In this document: piece after piece, positions 1 to 7,004 of the stretch
How the letters are laid out: each line of letters opens with the position of its first letter
Position numbering within the stretch: the stretch's first letter is position 1
Assembly: GCA_964356745.1 (NCBI GenBank)
Contig: CAYHIW010000020.1
Coordinates: forward strand, 1 to 17,951
DNA from: CAYHIW01 sp964356745
GTDB lineage: Bacteria > Patescibacteriota > Microgenomatia > UBA1406 > GWC2-37-13
DNA: 17,951 nt
Reading direction: 5' to 3'
Program-made: the position numbers and the translations under genes
Notes under the pieces: model-generated
Databases searched by the model: none
What the model was told of the DNA's origin: nothing
What the model saw: only the letters and a program-made list of their open reading frames with translations

Positions 1-1
1 A

Positions 2-847
2 GGTCCAATGCGTGAAATTAAAATGGCACAGACTTTGGAGGAGTGTCGGAAAATGGAAATTAAGGTGCTCCCCCCCGATATTAATAAATCTGATTTTAAT
101 TTCAAGATAGAGGATGGCAGCAGTATTCGATTTGGACTTTCAGCAATCAAAAACGTAGGGCAAGCTGCCATTGAAAGCGTAATTCAAGCAAGAGAAGGCG
201 GAGGATCGTTTAAGGGTTTCAAAGAGTTTCTCTATCGCGTTGAGCTTCGTAAAGTAAACAAGAAAACAGTAGAAAGTCTTATCAAAGCAGATGCGTTTTA
301 TCAGTTTGGTAACAGGGCAACTCTTCTTACGAGCTATCCTGTCCTTGTTAAGGAAGTTTCAGACATGAAGGCGGCGTCAGAAAATGGCCAGTTTGGTTTG
401 TTTGGTGGCGGCAGTAAAGAAGAACAACTAAGAGACACATTTGAGAAATTGACAGAGTTTGATGAGGACTTATTATTTTCAATGGAAAAGGAAGTAATTG
501 GTTTTCTTATCAATAAAAATCCTCTTCTCAAATTTAAGAACCTTATTGCTGAACGCGCAACAAAACTTATTGGAGAAGTTACCAATGAAGATTTAAATAA
601 AGCTATTATTCTTGTAGGAATTGTAAGTGGTAAAAAACTTATAAAAACAAAAAGAGATAATAGCGAGATGGCCTTTATCACGTTATTTGACGAATCAGGG
701 TCGATTGAGTGCGTTGTATTCCCAAGCCTTTATAAAAAATTTGCACCGATTCTTGCCATCAATCAGGTGTTGATCTGCAAGGGCAAGGTGACGGAAAAAG
801 AAGATCGCTTATCATACATTATAGAAGCAATCCAAAAGCTAAGTTGA
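2..847 (+). CDS. dnaE: DNA polymerase III alpha subunit, C-terminal part (5' end outside window)
   Basis: Replicative polymerase subunit that extends DNA at the fork. Only the last 281 codons are present; the frame is open from base 2. Numbering from the Met at base 8, I see the PPDIN motif (22-26) and RFGLSAIKNVG (41-51), typical of the DnaE fingers region, then a helix-hairpin-helix-like stretch around 66-95. A segment EKEVIGFLINKNPL (160-173) matches the family's EKExLGxYxSxHPL element. Residues about 199-279 form an OB-fold nucleic-acid-binding domain. The protein stops right after the OB fold, without the extra C-terminal clamp-loader-binding region of E. coli DnaE. The TGA stop lies inside the -35 box of the ATP synthase promoter. 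The family call is secure from motif order; the upstream PHP and palm domains cannot be seen. Confidence 0.95.
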   Translation, partial: GPMREIKMAQTLEECRKMEIKVLPPDINKSDFNFKIEDGSSIRFGLSAIKNVGQAAIESVIQAREGGGSFKGFKEFLYRVELRKVNKKTVESLIKADAFYQFGNRATLLTSYPVLVKEVSDMKAASENGQFGLFGGGSKEEQLRDTFEKLTEFDEDLLFSMEKEVIGFLINKNPLLKFKNLIAERATKLIGEVTNEDLNKAIILVGIVSGKKLIKTKRDNSEMAFITLFDESGSIECVVFPSLYKKFAPILAINQVLICKGKVTEKEDRLSYIIEAIQKLS

Positions 848-873
848 CAGAGAAGTTATTTAATTGCTACAAT
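844..873 (+). promoter_or_regulatory. Sigma70-type promoter of the ATP synthase operon
   Basis: A perfect -35 hexamer TTGACA (844-849), an 18-base spacer and an extended -10, TGC followed by TACAAT (868-873). The -35 box contains the dnaE stop codon, so the new transcription unit begins immediately after dnaE. The predicted start of transcription (about 880) lies close to or just past the ATG at 876 of the first gene, so the mRNA has almost no leader. This is the strongest promoter-like sequence I found in the window and probably drives the 14-gene unit ending at the 12044-12077 terminator. Confidence 0.8.
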
Positions 874-875
874 AT

Positions 876-1055
876 ATGCGAAATGATTTGAACGTAGGGA
901 TCTATCTGATAATTCCGATTCTTCTTGGAATACTGATAGGGCTAAAGCTAGACATGGTGCTGAAAACAAAGCCATTATTTGTTATAAGTGGCGTTGTTTT
1001 GGGAACCATTAGTACATTTTACAATCTTTATAAACTAACAAAACAAACGAAATAA
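876..1055 (+). CDS. AtpZ/AtpI-family small membrane protein of the ATP synthase operon
   Basis: A 59-residue protein with two predicted membrane helices (about residues 8-24 and 34-54) joined by a short loop with LDMVLKTKP, followed by a basic tail. The pattern (Gly-rich first helix, LD, then a Pro, then a Gly-containing second helix) and its place before atpB match the AtpZ/AtpI family, thought to help c-ring assembly or cation supply to the synthase. I chose the ATG at 876: a TTG in frame at 864 falls inside the -10 promoter element and would not be transcribed. Because the ATG is only two bases after the -10 box, a TTG at 888 with a short leader is an alternative. Its stop overlaps the atpB start (TAATG). 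Function within the family is inferred. Confidence 0.75.
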   Translation: MRNDLNVGIYLIIPILLGILIGLKLDMVLKTKPLFVISGVVLGTISTFYNLYKLTKQTK

Positions 1056-1798
1056 TGGAACACACGAAAGAAGCAATTGCTGGTCCTCACATTAATATTC
1101 GCGCAGATGTCATTTTCAATTTTCTGGGAGTAAGCATAACAAACTCGCTGCTTCTATCCGCATTTGTTTTCTTATTTTTTGGAGTCCTTCTAGTTCTATT
1201 TAACAGAGAATTAACAAAAAAAAATAAATCGGGTTTTTATTACTTCATGCTTTTTGTAATTCGATCTGTTTACGACCTTTTTCACTCAATCTTAGGAGAT
1301 AGCATTCGTTATCTTTTTCCCCTTGTTGGAGGATTTTTCTTTTATATTCTTCTCCAAAATTGGTTTGGGCTTTTGCCTGGGGTTGGCAGTGTTCTTTACC
1401 AAGGAGTGCCCCTGTTAAGGGGAAATAATGCTGATCTTAACGCAACATTGTCTCTTGCTATAATTTCGGTGGTAACCATTCAGTATCTTGGAATAAAACA
1501 TCAAGGTTTTAAGGGATACATAACTAAGTTTATAAATTTCTCAAGCCCTGTAGCATTTTTTACCGGAATTCTAGAGATTATTTCTGAATTTTCAAGAATA
1601 GTTTCCTTTTCATTTAGGTTATTTGGAAATATTTTTGCAGGAGAAGTTCTTTTAGCGGTTGTTGGATTTCTTATACCAGCATTTGCTTCATTTCCATTTT
1701 TAGTACTAGAGGTGTTTACCGGACTTATTCAAGCCGTAGTGTTTTCTGTACTGTCAGCAGTACTTTTCAAGTTAGCAATGGATACAAGTCATCATTAA
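1055..1798 (+). CDS. atpB: F1Fo ATP synthase subunit a
   Basis: Membrane subunit that forms the two half-channels carrying protons to and from the c-ring. It is 247 residues long, polytopic, with the family blocks LLRGNNADLN (120-129) and SFRLFGNIFAGE (186-197). Arg188 matches the essential arginine (E. coli aArg210) and Glu197 matches E. coli aGlu219. Glu219 and Gln226 in the last helix occupy the places of E. coli aHis245 and aGln252; Glu at the former is common outside enterobacteria. The start shares one base with the preceding stop, suggesting translational coupling. The C-terminus carries a short His-containing tail. All residues needed for ion translocation are present, so the subunit looks functional. 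Confidence 0.97.
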   Translation: MEHTKEAIAGPHINIRADVIFNFLGVSITNSLLLSAFVFLFFGVLLVLFNRELTKKNKSGFYYFMLFVIRSVYDLFHSILGDSIRYLFPLVGGFFFYILLQNWFGLLPGVGSVLYQGVPLLRGNNADLNATLSLAIISVVTIQYLGIKHQGFKGYITKFINFSSPVAFFTGILEIISEFSRIVSFSFRLFGNIFAGEVLLAVVGFLIPAFASFPFLVLEVFTGLIQAVVFSVLSAVLFKLAMDTSHH

Positions 1799-1814
1799 GG
1801 ATTGAGTTATACGT

Positions 1815-1836
1815 TATAATTTAAATAGGAAGGAGG
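1815..1836 (+). promoter_or_regulatory. atpE leader: strong Shine-Dalgarno and possible internal -10
   Basis: The 45-base gap between atpB and atpE is the longest inside the ATP synthase cluster. It holds AAGGAGG (1830-1836), a full match to the usual anti-Shine-Dalgarno tail, seven bases before the ATG at 1844. A TATAAT lies just upstream (1815-1820), but I see no good -35 and no extended -10, so an internal promoter is only possible. Most other genes in the operon have no visible Shine-Dalgarno. This fits the need for many c subunits per complex: translation of atpE is probably boosted here. Confidence 0.75.
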
Positions 1837-1843
1837 AAATTAT

Positions 1844-2071
1844 ATGTCATCAGAAGCAGCACAACTTATTGGTACGGCGCTCGCGATAGGTTTAGGAGCT
1901 CTCGGACCTGGAATTGGTATAGGTATTATCGGAGGTAAGGCAATCGAAGCTCTTGGTCGCAATCCAGAGGCAGAAGGCTCGATTAGAGCAACAATGATTT
2001 TGGCAATTGCATTTGCCGAAGGAGTTGCAATTTTTGCTTTGGTAATCTCATTAATTATTAAATTTGCGTAA
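1844..2071 (+). CDS. atpE: F1Fo ATP synthase subunit c
   Basis: A 75-residue hairpin proteolipid that forms the rotor ring in the membrane. Helix 1 carries the Gly-rich packing motif (GLGALGPGIGIGIIGG, 17-31 region), the polar loop has GRNPEAEG (38-45), and helix 2 carries the ion-binding carboxylate Glu59 in AFAEGVAIF. The Na+-binding ring signature (Gln in helix 1, then Glu-Ser-Thr in helix 2, as in Ilyobacter tartaricus) is not met: Ile26 stands at the Gln position and Gly60-Val61 follow the Glu. Proton coupling is therefore the better prediction. A very strong Shine-Dalgarno precedes the gene, in keeping with its high copy number in the complex. Confidence 0.97.
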   Translation: MSSEAAQLIGTALAIGLGALGPGIGIGIIGGKAIEALGRNPEAEGSIRATMILAIAFAEGVAIFALVISLIIKFA

Positions 2072-2076
2072 TTTTC

Positions 2077-2580
2077 ATGGAGAAACTAGGTATTGACCCA
2101 AAATTATTAATAGCACAGTTTTTAAACTTTGCACTTTTTTTCATATTGTTTAAGAAGTTTTTAGCAAAACCGTTTGCACGGTTTATTGATGAAGAAAAGC
2201 AGAAAGAAAAAGAAAAAGAAAAGGCATATTCTAAATCAAAATCTCTTGAAGAGGAGTTGCAAAAAAAGGAGTCAGAGATGAAGATTTCTTTGAAGAAAGA
2301 ATCAGACAAACTTCTAACCGAAGCAAAATCAGAAGCTGAGCTTTTGAGAAAGAATCTTATTGAGGAAGCTCAAAAAGAAGCAGCGTCCATTCAGACCAAA
2401 GCTAAGCGTGAAATGGAAAAAGAAAAGGACGAGATCATTCAAGAGGCAAAAGAAAGAATTTCAAATGTGAGTATTCATATTGTGAATAAGGCACTTGAGG
2501 AGGTTCTTGACGAACGAATGAAGAAAGAGATTACTAAAGCGATTATTAGTCATTCTGAAAAAAAAGGTTTATCAGTATGA
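2077..2580 (+). CDS. atpF: F1Fo ATP synthase subunit b
   Basis: Peripheral stalk subunit that links the membrane sector to the F1 head. It is 167 residues long: one N-terminal membrane helix (about 10-28, ending at the KKFLAKPF region), then a long, highly charged Lys/Glu-rich helix predicted to form the parallel right-handed coiled coil (about 38-150), and a short C-terminal segment that in E. coli binds the delta subunit. Length is normal for a b subunit, so it is not a b-delta fusion. The start follows atpE by five bases and the stop overlaps the atpH start as ATGA. No second b or b' gene is present, so a homodimeric stalk is expected. Confidence 0.95.
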   Translation: MEKLGIDPKLLIAQFLNFALFFILFKKFLAKPFARFIDEEKQKEKEKEKAYSKSKSLEEELQKKESEMKISLKKESDKLLTEAKSEAELLRKNLIEEAQKEAASIQTKAKREMEKEKDEIIQEAKERISNVSIHIVNKALEEVLDERMKKEITKAIISHSEKKGLSV

Positions 2581-2861
2581 AGTTGACATCAAGACTAAAA
2601 GAAGATATTAAGAAGTATATTCTTCAGAGGCAAAAAGCACAAAGAGACAAGGTCAAAATAATTGCCGCATACAAACTTTCACAAGATGAAATTGACAGCT
2701 TAAAGAAGAGTTTCGCTTCTTTTATCTCAAGCGAACCTGAAGTTGTTATTGATCCTCAGATATTAGCAGGTGTCATTTTGAGAAAGGGTAGTAAAGTTAT
2801 CGATCTATCACTTACGGGGAAAATTAATAAATTACAGAACGTTTTACATGAGATCGCTTGA
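2577..2861 (+). CDS. atpH: F1Fo ATP synthase subunit delta, C-terminal domain only
   Basis: This 94-residue protein matches only the C-terminal part of the delta subunit (usual length about 175-180). The signature is clear: VKIIAAYKLSQDE (27-39), then VVIDPQILAGVILRKGSKVID (56-76), matching the family pattern of a sheet with DPxLxGGVxxxxGxxxxD. The N-terminal six-helix bundle that normally grips the alpha-subunit N-termini is missing, and no remnant is seen: subunit b ends at full length just upstream and the two genes overlap by four bases. The short form therefore looks genuine rather than a frameshift. It overlaps atpA by 14 bases. It probably still binds subunit b, with the link to the F1 head made in another way. 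Confidence 0.85.
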   Translation: MKLTSRLKEDIKKYILQRQKAQRDKVKIIAAYKLSQDEIDSLKKSFASFISSEPEVVIDPQILAGVILRKGSKVIDLSLTGKINKLQNVLHEIA

Positions 2862-4347
2862 TCAGTACATAAAACAAATTGAAAAGGAAATTTCTGGATC
2901 TTCATTGACTTCAAAATCAAAGGAAATTGGTACAGTTCTTGAAGTTAAAGACGGTGTCGCAATACTTGAAGGCTTAGATAACGCTTTTTACGGAGAAATT
3001 GTAGAGTTCAAAAACGGCATCAAAGGCTTCATAATCGATTTAATGGAGGACAGCGTTGGTGTTGTAGTCTTAGGCGACTACCTCACTATTACTGCAGGAA
3101 TGAGCGTAACCGGGACAGGGTTTATACTATCTCTTCCCGTATCGGAACAACTTCTAGGAAGAGTCGTTGACTCTCTTGGGCAACCGCAAGATGCAGGACC
3201 AAAACTTAGAACAACCACCTATTATCCCATTGAACGAATAGCAGCAGGTGTTATCTATAGATACCCCGTTAACGTCCCTCTTCAGACGGGTATAAAGGCA
3301 ATCGACTCGTTAATACCGATAGGACGAGGACAACGACAACTCATTATTGGAGATAGAGTTACTGGAAAAACGACCATTGCCATCGATACGATCATTAATC
3401 AGAAAGGTCAAAATGTTATCTGTGTTTATTGTGCTATCGGACAAAAAAATTCAACTGTTGCGAACGTAATTGACACTTTGAAAAGCAATGACGCTATGGA
3501 TTATACCATTGTCGTTAATGCCCCAGCAGCAGACCCCGTGGCAATGCAATATCTGGCTCCTTATTCTGCGACCGCTATTGCAGAGTATTTTTTGGACCAA
3601 GGAAAGGATGTTTTGGTAGTCTATGACGATCTTACTAAACATTCTTGGGCGTATCGTCAAATTTCCCTTATTTTAAGAAGACCTGCTGGACGTGAGGCAT
3701 ACCCGGGAGATATTTTTTATCTTCATTCACGACTTTTGGAGAGATCTTGTCGAATTGATAAACAGTTTGGTGGAGGTTCGATTACCGCTCTCCCTATTGT
3801 TGAAACTCTCGAAGGAGACGTTTCAGGCTATATTCCAACAAATATTATTTCCATTACCGATGGTCAAATATTTCTTGAAACAGAGCTCTTTAATAACGGT
3901 ATAAGACCAGCAATTAACGTAGGTATCTCGGTTTCGCGTGTAGGTGGAAATGCCCAAACGAAAGCAATGAAACAGGTCGCAGGAAAACTAAAATTAGATC
4001 TGGCGCAATATCGAGAGCTTGCAGCGTTTTCACAGTTTGAATCGGAGCTTGATAGCGAAACAAAGCAACTTCTCAACAGAGGTTCACGAGTAACTCAAAT
4101 TCTAAAGCAGAAGAAGCAAAATGTATATTTACTTGGTGAGGAAGTTGCGGTCCTATGGGCTGCAACTAAAGGTTATCTTGATGAAATTCCGGTAGCCAAG
4201 ATAGATCTCTTTGAAGCCAAACTCATTCAAACACTACGATTGAAAGGGAAAGACATCGTCAAAAAAATTACAACGAGCAAACTACTGGATGAAGAATCTG
4301 AAAAACAACTCGAAAAAATAGTTAAAAACACTGTTTCGTTCCTATGA
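2848..4347 (+). CDS. atpA: F1Fo ATP synthase subunit alpha
   Basis: Non-catalytic nucleotide-binding subunit of the F1 head, 499 residues. In order: an N-terminal helix (about 3-17), a beta-barrel (about 24-92), the nucleotide domain with P-loop GDRVTGKT (168-175) and Walker B LVVYDD (256-261), the GRE(A)YPGD block (281-287), the ALPIVET and YIPTNIISITDGQ blocks (314-340), and SVSRVGG with arginine finger Arg364, which reaches the catalytic beta site. The C-terminal helical domain is complete. It retains the N-terminal helix that normally docks with the delta N-terminal domain, although that delta domain is missing here. The start overlaps atpH by 14 bases and the stop overlaps atpG (ATGA). 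Confidence 0.98.
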   Translation: MRSLDQYIKQIEKEISGSSLTSKSKEIGTVLEVKDGVAILEGLDNAFYGEIVEFKNGIKGFIIDLMEDSVGVVVLGDYLTITAGMSVTGTGFILSLPVSEQLLGRVVDSLGQPQDAGPKLRTTTYYPIERIAAGVIYRYPVNVPLQTGIKAIDSLIPIGRGQRQLIIGDRVTGKTTIAIDTIINQKGQNVICVYCAIGQKNSTVANVIDTLKSNDAMDYTIVVNAPAADPVAMQYLAPYSATAIAEYFLDQGKDVLVVYDDLTKHSWAYRQISLILRRPAGREAYPGDIFYLHSRLLERSCRIDKQFGGGSITALPIVETLEGDVSGYIPTNIISITDGQIFLETELFNNGIRPAINVGISVSRVGGNAQTKAMKQVAGKLKLDLAQYRELAAFSQFESELDSETKQLLNRGSRVTQILKQKKQNVYLLGEEVAVLWAATKGYLDEIPVAKIDLFEAKLIQTLRLKGKDIVKKITTSKLLDEESEKQLEKIVKNTVSFL

Positions 4348-5198
4348 ACATACGTATTGTCGCAAAAAAAATCAAATCAGTTTCGAGCGTAAAGAAAATT
4401 ACCAACGCAATGCAACTGGTATCAGCTGTCAAGATGAAAAAGGCTCAACAAATCGCCATAGAGGGAAAACCTTATCAAACAATTATCCAACAAGCAATTA
4501 AAAAATTGCTTTCTACTTCTGAAATACAAGAATCTCCGTATGTTAAAACAAATGAGTCAGCCTCAGAAAAAGAACTAACAATACTTATTACGTCAAATAA
4601 GGGGCTGTGTGGTTCATTTAACGTAAACCTTTTACGATTCCTTATGAAGGAGATGACTATTAAGCAGAATGATTTTATTACGTTAGGAAAAAAAGGGGCG
4701 GTTCTCATCAATATTATGGGAGGAACTATTCTTGCAGATTACTCAGATAGTCAACCAACGGAAGCAGTAGATGCGGTGTTTGATCAAGCTTCTGCCCTAT
4801 TTCTTGAAGGAAAATACAAGAAAATTCATGTAGTTTACAATAGTTTTGTATCTTCTTTACGATATGATCCAACAAGAGAAACAATTCTACCTCTTATCAT
4901 TGATACGACAACAGAGCCAGTCCAAAATAGCAACGAAGACTATCTATTAGAGCCAAAGAACGAAGATCTCATAAAAGCACTGCTCAAAGACTATATTTTA
5001 GAAAAAATAAGGTTTAGCGTTCTGGAAAGTGAAGCTTGCGAACATTCTGCCCGCATGATTGCCATGAAAAACGCAACGGATAATGCAACGGATGTTATCT
5101 ATAATTTGACGTTACTCCGAAATAAGTTGAGACAGCAGAAGATTACCTATGAATTATTAGACATGATTACTGCAAAAGAATCTGTCGAAACCAATTAA
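4344..5198 (+). CDS. atpG: F1Fo ATP synthase subunit gamma
   Basis: Central rotor shaft, 284 residues, close to the usual 285-290. The N-terminal helix has the family motif with KKIKSVSSVKKITNAMQLVSAVKM (8-31 region), the middle contains the Rossmann-like domain with ITSNKGLCGSFN (about 82-93), and the C-terminal helix has ESEACEHSARMIAMKNATDNA (about 228-248), both terminal helices forming the coiled coil that turns inside the alpha-beta hexamer. The start overlaps the atpA stop as ATGA with no Shine-Dalgarno, so translation is probably coupled. The stop is followed by a second in-frame TAA. Confidence 0.97.
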   Translation: MNIRIVAKKIKSVSSVKKITNAMQLVSAVKMKKAQQIAIEGKPYQTIIQQAIKKLLSTSEIQESPYVKTNESASEKELTILITSNKGLCGSFNVNLLRFLMKEMTIKQNDFITLGKKGAVLINIMGGTILADYSDSQPTEAVDAVFDQASALFLEGKYKKIHVVYNSFVSSLRYDPTRETILPLIIDTTTEPVQNSNEDYLLEPKNEDLIKALLKDYILEKIRFSVLESEACEHSARMIAMKNATDNATDVIYNLTLLRNKLRQQKITYELLDMITAKESVETN

Positions 5199-5203
5199 TA
5201 AAT

Positions 5204-6583
5204 ATGAACGAAGGAAAAATACTATCAGTCAGAGGGGTTGTTATAGATGTAGAGTTTCCAGAAGACAAAACACCCAAAATCTATGATGCTCTACGTGTCA
5301 AAAAAACAGTAGGAAAAAAAACCGAGACATTAATTTTGGAAGTTCAAGCAATATTAAACAGTGGCTTAGTGAGAGCAGTTGCGATGGGAGATGTTTTTGG
5401 TCTCAAAAGAGGTTCTCTCGTTGAAAATACCGGTAAATCTATTGAAGTTCCTGTTGGTGAAGAAACACTTGGAAGAATATTTAATGTCCTTGGAGAGCCA
5501 ATTGACCAGGAAAAGAAAAATGTGTTTCCACACAGATCAAGCATACATAAAAGCGCTCCGCCACTTGCTGATCAAGAAGTTCAGAAGAAGATTTTTGAAA
5601 CAGGAATAAAGGTAATTGATTTAATAGCACCCTTCATTAAAGGAGGAAAAGTTGCTGTCTTTGGAGGTGCAGGAGTTGGTAAAACAGTTCTTATTCAAGA
5701 ACTCATTCATAATGTTGCCAATAAACACAAAGGAGTCTCGGTATTTACCGGTGTAGGTGAGAGAACCCGAGAAGGAAATGATTTATGGAGAGAGATGAAG
5801 GAGTCTAAGGTGCTTGAAAAAACCGCTCTGATATTTGGACAGATGAACGAACCGCCTGGAAACAGACTTCGTGTGGCACTAGCGGGTGTAACTATGGCTG
5901 AATACTTTAGAGATACCAAAAATATGGACGTTCTGCTTTTTATCGATAATATTTTTAGATTTGCTCAAGCAGGATCCGAGGTATCTGCGCTTCTTGGTCG
6001 AATTCCATCAGCTGTGGGATATCAACCTACCTTAGCATCTGAATTGTCAGCTTTACAAGAGAGAATAACCTCAACTCAAAAAGGATCAATCACCTCAATT
6101 CAAGCAGTCTTTGTTCCTGCGGATGATTATACCGATCCTGCGCCAGTTGCAACGTTCTCACACCTTGACGCGTCCTTAGCGCTTGAAAGATCACTATCGG
6201 AACAAGGGTTATACCCTGCAATTGATCCACTAACTTCTTCTTCCAATGCGCTTGACCCATCTGTTGTAGGAGAAGAACATTATGAAGTTGCTCGGGGTGT
6301 TATAAAGACACTTCAACGTTATAAAGATCTGCAAGATATTATCGCCATTCTTGGCATGGAAGAATTATCAGAAGATGACAAGGTCATTGTTTCTCGAGCG
6401 CGAAAAGTTCAAAGATTTCTTACCCAGCCCATGTCAGTTGCAGAAGCATTTACAGGGATTCCTGGAAAATATGTGCCAGCTGAAGAAACAGTTCGAGGAT
6501 TCAAGGAAATTCTAGACGGAAAACACGACGCAAAATCGGAAATGATGTTCTATATGAAAGGTTCAATAGACGAAGTTAAGTAA
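5204..6583 (+). CDS. atpD: F1Fo ATP synthase subunit beta
   Basis: Catalytic subunit of the F1 head, 459 residues. The P-loop is GGAGVGKT (154-161); GERTREG (185-191) supplies the catalytic Glu186 and Arg187, matching E. coli bGlu181 and bArg182; Walker B is LLFIDN (244-249). The PADDYTDPAP block (about 305-314) and the C-terminal EELSEDD lever, the counterpart of the DELSEED loop that contacts gamma, are present. Nothing needed for ATP synthesis or hydrolysis is missing. It starts five bases after atpG and has no evident Shine-Dalgarno, so it is probably translated by re-initiation. Confidence 0.98.
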   Translation: MNEGKILSVRGVVIDVEFPEDKTPKIYDALRVKKTVGKKTETLILEVQAILNSGLVRAVAMGDVFGLKRGSLVENTGKSIEVPVGEETLGRIFNVLGEPIDQEKKNVFPHRSSIHKSAPPLADQEVQKKIFETGIKVIDLIAPFIKGGKVAVFGGAGVGKTVLIQELIHNVANKHKGVSVFTGVGERTREGNDLWREMKESKVLEKTALIFGQMNEPPGNRLRVALAGVTMAEYFRDTKNMDVLLFIDNIFRFAQAGSEVSALLGRIPSAVGYQPTLASELSALQERITSTQKGSITSIQAVFVPADDYTDPAPVATFSHLDASLALERSLSEQGLYPAIDPLTSSSNALDPSVVGEEHYEVARGVIKTLQRYKDLQDIIAILGMEELSEDDKVIVSRARKVQRFLTQPMSVAEAFTGIPGKYVPAEETVRGFKEILDGKHDAKSEMMFYMKGSIDEVK

Positions 6584-6587
6584 AAAT

Positions 6588-7004
6588 ATGGCAACTATTC
6601 GACTGCGTGTTATAACACCAAAAACAATTGTATTTGAGGAAGAGGTTTTATCGGTAACCGCTCCTTCATCAGAAGGTGAGATTACCGTGCTCCCACGACA
6701 CGCACGATTATTTTCTTTATTGACAGAGGGAATTATTACCATTCGGATGAAGTCTGCAGAAGAGACGTTGGCAATAGGGAGCGGATATCTTCAAACAGAC
6801 GGCAAAGAATTAAACGTGCTTGTTTCTAGAGCGTATGGTCAAGATAAGATTAATGAAAAAGTTACTGAACAAGCGATTGAGAATGCAAAGAAGATTTTGG
6901 ATAAGTCGACAGATGTAAAGGAGCGTGAAGATGCTGCAATGCTTCTGAGACGATCAATTGTAGATCTTAAGCTTCTCAAACACCGCAGAAAAAAAATGTT
7001 ATGA
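6588..7004 (+). CDS. atpC: F1Fo ATP synthase subunit epsilon
   Basis: Rotor subunit at the foot of gamma and a possible brake on ATP hydrolysis, 138 residues. The N-terminal beta-sandwich (1-85) has the family pattern of ITPKTIVFEEEV (9-20), then SSEGEITVLPRHA (27-39), then the GSGYLQ turn (64-69). Residues about 87-138 form the two C-terminal helices, here full length and with a strongly basic end (KHRRKKML). Having the helices means the inhibitory up-conformation is at least possible. It follows atpD by four bases, and its TGA overlaps the topA start as ATGA, tying the synthase genes to topA. Confidence 0.93.
   Translation: MATIRLRVITPKTIVFEEEVLSVTAPSSEGEITVLPRHARLFSLLTEGIITIRMKSAEETLAIGSGYLQTDGKELNVLVSRAYGQDKINEKVTEQAIENAKKILDKSTDVKEREDAAMLLRRSIVDLKLLKHRRKKML

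Noticed and set aside
2460..2600. A frameshift that would hide the delta N-terminal domain upstream of atpH.
   Set aside because: This stretch encodes the normal end of subunit b in one open frame, and the other frames show no delta-like sequence.
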